From: Crossaster papposus
Taxonomy: Eukaryota; Echinodermata; Asteroidea; Velatida; Solasteridae
Assembly (NCBI GenBank): GCA_037893245.1
Contig: JBAIAA010000313.1
Coordinates: 1,362,001 to 1,426,000, forward strand
DNA: 64,000 nucleotides
Direction: 5' to 3'
Position numbers and translations under genes: made by a program. Each line of letters begins with the position of its first letter. Within the stretch, counting starts at the first letter, position 1. The notes under the pieces are model-generated. The model did not search any database and was not told where the DNA came from. It was given only the letters and a program-made list of their open reading frames with translations. Below, one piece after another: positions 56,543 through 64,000 of the stretch.

Positions 56543-58476
56543 CTGAAATGTAAATCATTGAAAACAAATTGACAAACATTATTAAAGTGTTTAAAATAAT
56601 GGATAAATATTTGGAAAAAAAATTAACAAGAAATTACCAAGTGTTTTGAAATAAATTTATTACAAAAGCAATTAGTTTTACCAGCCAATTTCAGCCAAAA
56701 ACAAAGGTCATTTTCGTCAACATGCATTGAGATTCGTGCAGGTTTTTAAATATTATTCATACTAGGGTTCTTTTCTCATATTGTCACATTCAATTTCATT
56801 TTCATGCACACACGATTTTGGTTTTGCAATTCAGTTTCGTTTTGATAATTATTAAAAGTCATTTTCTTTCCAGGAATTCAACAATACATTTTAACCATTC
56901 TTAAGTTTAATTTCTGCTGTCTTATTTCAATTGGTGCAATCAAATATTTGGACCATTCCAGTTAACAAATATTTGAGGAAACAAAGGTAGAGTTACTGTA
57001 ATAACATAAAAACCAAATAATTGTCTTAGAGATCCCTTATATCTATAGGCAAATAAGAATAAAAAAGCACATTGAACAGAAACGAATTAGAATGTACATG
57101 TGAAGAATGTTTGCCAATTGATTAAATCAAATTCTTGATCAACCTGAAAGACTGTCAAATAACTAAAAAGAATGACTTTTTTTATGTCGAATTTGAACAA
57201 GTTTTACCTATGATAACACAAAGCACTTTGATCTTAGTTAAAAGCGCTATTCTGTTATTGTTGTTATTATTAATATGAATTCATCATCATCATGTAGTCC
57301 TACTGCCAGCATGGGTCATATATGTGACCTGTCATCACAAAATGAGCGTAAAGTCGCACGGAGTGATTTCCCAGTACGGCCACTCAAAGTCAAAATTTGA
57401 AGGGGTGGTCGATTTTGAGATTATATGGTTTTTTTTTAAGACTAAATCCCCAACAATCAATTCCCAATTTTTCAGGACGATCAGATAACAACAAAAATAG
57501 TTTTTGAGACAATTTTGACTATGCCTTTCTATGCCTTTCACACAATTTCTCGCAAGAAATGCCCGTTTTCTCATAATCTCTGTATTAAGACTCCAGACTA
57601 AAAAATAAAAATAAAAAATATATTGAGTATCAAACCTCCAAGTGTTATATACCATTGGAAAGCTTTGTTTCCACAGAATGTAGAAATACCCATATCTCAA
57701 TTTCTGATTTTTCCGACTTTACGCTCATTTTGTGATGACAGGTCACATATTGGCTATAAGTATTGAGACATGTTATAATGTCTAACCTTTTAAGATGGCA
57801 CATTTGTAGAATGTGTTGGGTTTGCGATTCTTCTTTGGACTAACTGTAATATAAAAAAAAGGACCAAACAAAAATGTATTATTTAATTACTTCTAATGTG
57901 ATGTGGATATCTGTTTTGTCAGAGTAACTAACCAGATCCAGATACAGAAATAAATGAATAAATAAACAGTTAAAGTTAGAAAGCATCAGTGTATATTCAC
58001 AAGTGCACATTTGTATAATCCACACAAACTAATTATAACTTGTATCTCTATTCCCTCCTTCTATAAAGGCAGATCACTGCATGACAGTGGCACATGCCAA
58101 TTAACTCCTGTGTGCACTGTACTAAGGCATAAACAAAAAAAATGTTATGTTGGCGTAACCGACCGACCCTAAAAATACGGCCGACCCTGGATATTTTTTT
58201 TTCAAGGGACGAAATTTAATGATTAAAATCTATATAAATCTAGTTATAAATACGTTTGAAACCATTTCTGAGCGTTTCTCATTGTTGTGTGTGTGGATTG
58301 TAAAAAAATTTGAACCTGGACACGCTATCGTGTATCACTACCGGCTTAAACAATTAGAAAACATATCATTTTCATTGCTGGGAGAAAAAAAATAAAAAAA
58401 TAATCCCTTCCTACCTACCCAACATAACATGGTTTTTTTTTATGCCTAAAGGTTATACACCGTGGTTTTTGGGTTT

Positions 58477-58507
<31 letters not shown>

Positions 58508-61500
58508 GGTTGAATGTTTAAGTGCGTTGAAGGATAAACAAGAGCAAGGAATAAAAACAATATTACTTTTTCCGTTTTTAGACCAAAAATACAAATACAG
58601 GGTGTCTCATAAAAAAGCAAGGACCATAATACATTGTACTTTTAGGAACAGTCTATCACCTTAAGCTTTGAATCTATATTATAATCATGTCTTGGCTATC
58701 TCATAGTCAAATTTGAGCAAAATCGTCAAGAAATTGGCTGCAAAATCTCCAATTGAACTCCACAACTTGAAAAAAAATTTTGCAACTTTTTGTTGTAAGA
58801 TTTGCTTCTATACTTGTATTATCACAAAGGCAACGAGGCCAAATTTTACGAAGCTGCTAAGCACAAAATTTGCTAAGCATGAAAAAGTGTCCTTGGCCAA
58901 AACAGGGTTACAAACCAAATGTTCACGTGATGTTTATTGTTTGTGATTGATATTCAGCTGGTTTTTTGCTTAGCATGAAAAACATATGTAATTTTTGCTG
59001 GTAACCTGTTTTTAGTGAGCAAGACTTTGTTGTGCGCTAAGCACATTTTTAGCCCCAGATAACAACAATATTTGTCTCTTTTTCAGAGTTAGGAAATATA
59101 ATAAAATAAGTCTTGATAATTTAATTTTCCAATTTTGTATAAAATTAAAATGAACATGTTATTCTAGATTACATTGTTAGTTACATTGATTGTTAGAATT
59201 CCTTGTACCAAATAACATTGACAACTGAAATGTCAAATATTGAAGGAAGAATGTTTGCAAACTGGGTTGTGTACTTCAATAAAAGATTATGCAGCCAATT
59301 TCTATTTTGCTAAAATGTGACCATGAGATAGCTAAAACATGTTTATAAAATAGTTCTAAAGCTCAGGGTGATATGGTCCTTAGCACAAATATTGCTTTTT
59401 TTCTCCCAGTATATGTGCCAATACACAAAACAAAATCCAGTGCTCCTGCCTGCAAAGGACCATTTGAATATGCTAAGTACACACTTGTCCAGCACACTTT
59501 GTTCTTGGGGCATTTTATTATCTGTGCACTGAGAAGGCTGTGCAAATATTGGGCTTGTTTGAGTTCCCTTCACAATAATGGGATAGTAAAAACACACGTG
59601 AACCAATTAAGGAGAACATTTCAGGAAATGGTTGGGCATATACTGACAGGTGCTCAAGTTTCCATGGTAGATTAGTTACTTGGGGAAGAAAATAAGAAAA
59701 GGCAACTAGCTTCTCTCTAAGACCAAAAAAGTCTTTAGAAAATTACTGAGTGATCAGGGGGGTACAACCCGGTCACTCTTTTGAAATGTTGCAAGTTATT
59801 TTTTTTCTAAATTCTTTGCTGCTTAAAAAAAAATATTGTTTAATATTGATATCTGCAATGTTATCGTTTTTAATATTACAAACTTGTCTCTTGTCATGAT
59901 TTTAAATAATGTTATAAGCTGGGATGGAGGTTGTCAGTTCTTAGTGCAATTTGTTAATTTTAGATATATTTCTTAATTGAAGGTACGATACACCATTTGC
60001 CAAAATCAATTTTTTTTTACTACCGAATAATTAAAGAAATATCTTACTTATTTTGAAAGTAAATAATGATAGTGAGGCATCCAGAAAAATTATTGCGCTA
60101 GATATCATATAATTGTTTCGAAAAATTCACGATCGCCGGACAAGAACAACATAAGGACCACTGCCCGACGCTGGTTGAAAACGAACGCCGTTTTTCTTGC
60201 TTTCCTCGGCATCCATGATTGTAAAACTTTGGACAGGTGAGTTAAACGATATTTACTATAAAATACAACCCACCCAAATCCACCCTTTCATGATAATTCA
60301 AGCAATTACCAATGGTTTATCATACCTTTAGGTGTCCTTAAGATGACATGTTTTTATTAACTTATGATATACATGTACAGGTTTTGTCTTTTTATTTTAT
60401 TGTCTTGATGTATTTTTATGTACTGAGGGAATGATCAGCTTTTGCTGGATGGGCTACCCTCATTAAAGATGGTTAAGTATATAAAATATATATATTCTCC
60501 ATCAACCCCGACTGGTGAATATTACTCTGACATCATGATGATGTCACCTGGGGCCAATTTCATAGAGCTGCTAAGCACAACAATTTGCTTAGCATGACAA
60601 TTCGTCCTTGGCAAAAACAAGGTTACAGACCAAATTTTCACGTGATATTTATTGTTTGGATTGATAATCAGCTGTTTTTTTGCTTAGCATGAAAAACACG
60701 TATAATTATGGCTGGTAACCTGTTTTTAATGAGCAAGACTTTTTTGTGCTAAACCAATTTTTGTGCTTAGCAGCTCTATGAAATTGGCCCCAGGTGTCAA
60801 ATTACAAATGATTTTAGTTAAAAACATTATATTCTTTATTATGTATGTAGTTTATGTATATATAATATTATGTATTATGTATATATTATGTAAAATGACC
60901 AATCGTGTTTATATTTTGCGATAGATCAAAGGTCAAAGTTAGGTGAATTTAAAATGCAATCAGAAGGCAAAAAAAATAAATAAACGTGATTTCTTGAAAA
61001 CTGTTAAGATTATGACAAAACCTCGTAGACATCATAATGTATCAAATAAGCCATTTGCGTGTTAAATTTAAATAACATCTGGTACACTGACTTTTTAAAA
61101 ATGCTTGGTGCGTTTTAACTTTGAATTCTCCAGACTAGAGAGACTGTTACTATATCACGTGATTCGGGGCAAGCCTTACGTTAGCAACCCCCAGCTCCGG
61201 GATGGTCTGGTGTCTTTGTGCCATTCTCACCCATTGTAAACAATGTATTGATGCTGAGCGTCTCTTAGTAACTATGCCAGAGCTTGCCCCGAATCGTGTG
61301 ATATAACAACAGTGTCTTTAGTCTGGAGAATTCAAAGTTAAAACGCACCAAGCACTTTAACCAAGTTAGTGTACCAGATGTTATTTAAATTTAACACGCA
61401 AATGGCTTATAATATTAATGCACTGTAATGCACTATATAGTAATTGTAATATTATATTACTGATTTAATTATCAAAATTAATTAACTTTATGGATAATAT

Positions 61501-63207
61501 TGTTAACTCCATGAATTATCAATTGTCAAGTTACTTGCACTGTATATCAACATGAAAATAAATGTGTGGGCGTTTGTATTGACCGGCAATCGTGGTCGTC
61601 AGACAAAAGAATTGGGAGGCAAACAATGGGTCAACGATTGACACAACGTTCACGATCTCAACTCGTGTACAAATCCTATGGCGATCATCCGAAAACGTTA
61701 GAGTACAAACAAAAGAGGTAAGACGGTCGGACAATGCCCCGTCCACGATTGCCGTCAATACATGACTGCGTGTGTGTGCGTCTTCTACGATGGGCTGTAT
61801 CTTGTGTAATCACTGGCAGACTGGTGCCACAAATAGTGCATTGAATACACGACCGTATCACACTGGAAATTGGTCCCATGTCACTGTAGCATTTAAATAA
61901 AACCTAGACATGACACATTAGGATGCACGCACAGAATTCAAACTGTGTGTGTTCTGATAGCCATAACGTGTGTCTAGGTTTTATTAGATGTCTATGGTGT
62001 CTGCGAGGTACAATGTATTAAGCACACGCGTTTTCAAAGGAAACGTGTGACTGGAAATAAGCCTAGTGAACACGGTCTATAATTTTGTGGAGTCAAAAAA
62101 TTTGGTCACAAAATTAAAGATGGTGATTTCTTGAGCTGCTTAGCACACAATGAGCAATTTGTTTTTTAGACAGTCAACTGGTGACAATAACTTACAGTAC
62201 TGCATTATAGTCCTCCGGGTGCCAGACTTGGTGTTGGATGATATGTACATGTAGAAGACTGTGACATTATCATCCTCACCCCCTGCTGCTACGATACTGA
62301 ATCATTGAACAATAAAAATAAATAAAAAAATAACATAACATAAAAGTGCAAAGACGTTTGATGCCAATTGATTGTGTACATGAAGGGACAATGGCGTGTT
62401 CCGCCACGCCTAAATTGCACATGAGTATAAATTAATGTAAGCATAGACATCCCGGAATATTTTACGTCGGCTTATCTTGCTCCTGGACCTGGAACCAATT
62501 TCATGGCTAACCAAAGAATTCTGCACATACGATCACCATTTTGCGCTGACAGTGCTAGCAGAAAAATGTCGGGCACTCAAAAAAACCTGTAAGCACAGAA
62601 TCCTAAGGTTACAAGATGTACGCATGTGCAGAAGCCAAAATGTCTCTTTAACCCGTGAAATAAGCTTGCCATAAGGATATAATTTTTTGCTACAGTAAGC
62701 AGTGATTATTTGCTAATGGTAAGCACAGCCATGACATTGGGATTGATGTTCTTGTAACTCAGTGGTTCTTGAGTCTGGAAATCGGTGAAAACCGGTGTGC
62801 AAATAAATAGATGTTTTCACAGGCTGAAGTGCATATCAGATGCTCTAATGTCGACGGGGCGTTGCAGAGCCCAAATGGCATCACGGTGAGCTGTACAGGC
62901 TATTCTATCTGCACTCCAAGGGCCGATTTCTCCCGGTCCTTCATATCCATACAGACCTGCCAGTAGACACTGGCCAGGTCATCTCTTTGGAAGGGCTGGG
63001 AGGCGATAAGGTACTCACATTTTGTCAGGGTGCCATGCTAGGCTAGTCACAGCTCCATAGGCAATGCTACGGCTACTCATCAGCTTCAGATAGGCAGTGG
63101 ATTCAGCATTAGAATGCTGTGCCTCACTCTTACGTGGGCTCAAGATCGTTCTCTCTATGGCTTCATATAGCAACACGTCTCCATTCTGATATCCTACTGC
63201 AACATAC
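56199..63207 (-). CDS. WD40-repeat protein gene (5' end not found)
   Basis: Four exons join in one frame: 63207-63019, 62296-62196, 57843-57787 and 56542-56199, giving 229 residues to a TGA stop. Junction phases agree at each step. They encode WD40 blades: YVAVGYQNGDVLLYE, then AVTSLAWHPDK/IIVAAGGEDDNVTVF (split by an intron), then CAILKGHKSFVSNVTFDPRG with STGWDGQVLFW. The C-terminus has a VGYELPKKL end. GGEDDxVTV and GHKSFV recall WDR20/DMWD, but that is not enough for a name. WD40 propellers act as protein-binding platforms. More N-terminal exons probably lie beyond the window's right edge. Convergent with the GPCR gene. Confidence 0.8.
57323..57747. mobile_element. 425-bp MITE with TA duplication in WD40 intron
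   Basis: A perfect 34-bp inverted repeat starts TGTGACCTGTCATCACAAAA (57323-57356 and 57714-57747), flanked by TA. No transposase inside. Typical of a Tc1/mariner-powered MITE. Confidence 0.92.
57787..57843 (-). CDS. WD40 gene exon 3 of those seen
   Basis: A 57-bp micro-exon: acceptor ATTACAG|TT, donor AAAAG|GTTAGA. Encodes SPKKNRKPNTFYKCAILK, joined to GHKSFV in the next exon. Phase 1 at both ends. Confidence 0.7.
58137..58440. mobile_element. Inverted-repeat element (MITE-like) in WD40 intron
   Basis: AAAAAAAATGTTATGTTGGCG at the left is mirrored by CCAACATAACATGGTTTTTT at the right, about 300 bp apart. Repeated CGACCGACCCT words lie inside. Confidence 0.6.
58487..58509 (+). repeat. Poly-G tract (23) after poly-T
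   Basis: A T-run passes directly into 23 G. Confidence 0.95.
58838..59056. mobile_element. GGGGCCAATTTC-type MITE, decayed copy
   Basis: Collinear with 60548-60793 (GCTGCTAAGCAC, GTCCTTGGC, TTCACGTGATGTTTATTGTTTG, GGTAACCTGTTTTTAGTGAGC) but with eroded tips. Confidence 0.85.
59995..60335 (+). repeat. Dispersed repeat, copy at 60 kb
   Basis: Partner of 52015-52345 in the same orientation, with an extra stretch (GATCGCCGGACAAGAACAAC) in the middle. Confidence 0.85.
60548..60793. mobile_element. GGGGCCAATTTC-type MITE, well-preserved copy
   Basis: CCTGGGGCCAATTTCATAGA and onward forms an inverted repeat of about 32 bp with the right end (GTGCTTAGCAGCTCTATGAA and onward). 246 bp, no coding sequence. 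Confidence 0.9.
61049..61407. mobile_element. Fold-back MITE with long inverted repeats, TA duplication
   Basis: AGCCATTTGCGTGTTAAATT at the left, complement at the right, flanked by TA. The arms extend about 120-130 bp with two indels, leaving a loop of about 100 bp around CCAGCTCCGGGATGG. Confidence 0.88.
61897..61985. repeat. 89-bp imperfect hairpin
   Basis: AATAAAACCTAGACA and TGTCTAGGTTTTATT pair at the ends; inner GCACGCACAGA and CTGTGTGTG partly pair. Could be a very short MITE or a hairpin precursor. Confidence 0.6.
62196..62296 (-). CDS. WD40 gene exon 2 of those seen
   Basis: A 101-bp exon with acceptor GATTCAG|TA and donor TACT|GTAAGT. Completes the blade as IIVAAGGEDDNVTVFYMY. 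Too short to stand out as an open frame. Confidence 0.75.
62495..62745. mobile_element. Probable decayed relative of the GGGCCCAATTTC MITEs
   Basis: AACCAATTTCATGGCTAACC at the left and GTAAGCACAGCCATGACATTGG at the right are diverged inverted ends; GTAAGCACAG words inside resemble 23907-24157. Confidence 0.5.
62830..63003 (-). pseudogene. Ty3/Gypsy reverse-transcriptase fragment
   Basis: The minus strand encodes LASVYWQVCMDMKDREKSA and, after an in-frame stop, LTVMPFGLCNAPSTLEH, the well-known RT core of Ty3/Gypsy retrotransposons. The fragment is about 170 bp, with no LTRs or other domains. It lies in the WD40 intron next to the exon at 63019. Confidence 0.8.
63019..63207 (-). CDS. WD40 gene exon 1 of those seen
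   Basis: Acceptor TTCTCCCAG|GT, donor AAAAT|GTGAGT, phase 2 out. Ends at AVTSLAWHPDK of a blade. Confidence 0.75.
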
Positions 63208-63650
63208 CTGGGAGAAGAGTATAACAAAAAAGCCAGTACTTTCATAGTTTCGTTGACTTCCTGCAATGAAGAGTGCAACGATTAGCTGACAGTGTCCAAG
63301 ATTGACAGCGTCTCCAATCGTCTCATGGTGTCTAGCACCACCCCCATCTTTACTTTTATACCAAAGACCAAGAAGAATAAAAATCCTGCCCCCGATATTA
63401 TGAAGAACTACGATGTGCCGCAACTCAATTTATGATGTGCAATGCGTCGTAATTTAAAACAAAACTCAAGACGAAACTTGTGATACATTGAACACATCAC
63501 GCATTCGCATTTTTGTATCACTGTGGAGACATGGCTTTGTTCTCGTGTACAAAATGGTTAGAAAGTCGAGCACGTTTTTCAAAATGCTCCCATTTTAACC
63601 ATAATTGTTTTCCTGGGTTGAAATTTCGACCCAATATACCCTATATTATA

Positions 63651-63693
63651 CCCTAACCCAAACACTAACCCTAACCCACATCCTAATCCTAGT
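63651..63693 (+). repeat. Short telomere-like CCCTAA stretch
   Basis: CCCTAACCC words recur irregularly over about 40 bp, a possible interstitial telomeric relic. 63694-64000 shows no gene. Confidence 0.35.
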
Positions 63694-64000
63694 TTTTGAG
63701 TAATTTAAGTAAAATCCAAAAATCTAATTCGTGAAATTCCCAGTGGAGACCTATTCATCTATAGAAATTCACCCTCCGGAGACGTTTTGTCTCCGTTGTA
63801 CACATTGTGTTCATGTCTCCAGAGGGTACCGTATTTCGGAACACAGGTTCTTTACAACATTCGAAACATAAGTTATAAGTTACGATGTGTCTTTTGGTCT
63901 TCGTAAAATAAGATGCGTCGTTTCATAGCTGGTTTTATGCGGTAACAAATGAATAAATGAACCTAAATTACAAGACAATGTGTGGAAAGTTGTAAATAGA

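Overview
The window looks like genomic DNA from a marine invertebrate deuterostome, most likely an echinoderm; this is inference and the species is not identified. Supporting signs are spliced genes with standard GT/AG introns, a near-textbook animal U6 snRNA gene, a ZXD-family zinc-finger gene, tRNA-derived SINEs, an R2 retrotransposon, a LINE whose N-terminus carries a 2A-like motif (a feature known from sea urchin and amphioxus LINEs), and a very high density of small inverted-repeat transposons. Host genes take up little of the DNA; mobile elements and tandem repeats dominate.

Layout. 1-9586 (+): the 3' eight coding exons of a ZXDC-like C2H2 zinc-finger gene; its introns hold a TTAA-flanked MITE, minisatellites and the remains of a Crypton-like tyrosine recombinase, and its 3' flank has an exact 220-bp tandem duplication. 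10.9-20.6 kb: nested repeats, including tRNA-Ser-derived SINEs, composite palindromes built from CGCGT-rich words, an array of CCCATATGGG palindromes, a 1.5-kb dispersed duplicate and a 1.7-kb fold-back element. 21.0-23.4 kb (-): a PIF/Harbinger transposase with an intron and one frameshift. 23.9-31 kb: MITEs, minisatellites, poly-C tracts, a SINE and weak candidate exons. 31.3 kb (+): U6 snRNA with TATA box, candidate PSE and T-run terminator. 33.4-37.1 kb (-): a CR1/L2-like LINE with APE endonuclease and RT, broken by two frameshifts and a 46-bp palindromic insertion. 37.3-43.6 kb (-): an R2 retrotransposon still attached to 62 bp of 28S rDNA at the exact R2 junction, and itself split by a 2,571-bp TA-flanked element full of minisatellites. 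45.7-48.9 kb: a second, larger copy of the 16-kb duplicate, carrying extra insertions whose empty sites are visible in the first copy, among them a hAT-like element ending in poly-G/poly-C. 52.8-54.7 kb (+): a two-exon class A GPCR. 56.2-63.2 kb (-): four exons of a WD40-repeat gene, with MITEs and a Ty3/Gypsy RT fragment in its introns.

The host genes (zinc finger, U6, GPCR, WD40) are unrelated neighbours and I see no operon or pathway linking them. The GPCR and WD40 genes are convergent. The most informative part of the window is the layering of mobile elements: several insertions can be dated relative to one another because target-site duplications, reading frames or paired empty sites are preserved.
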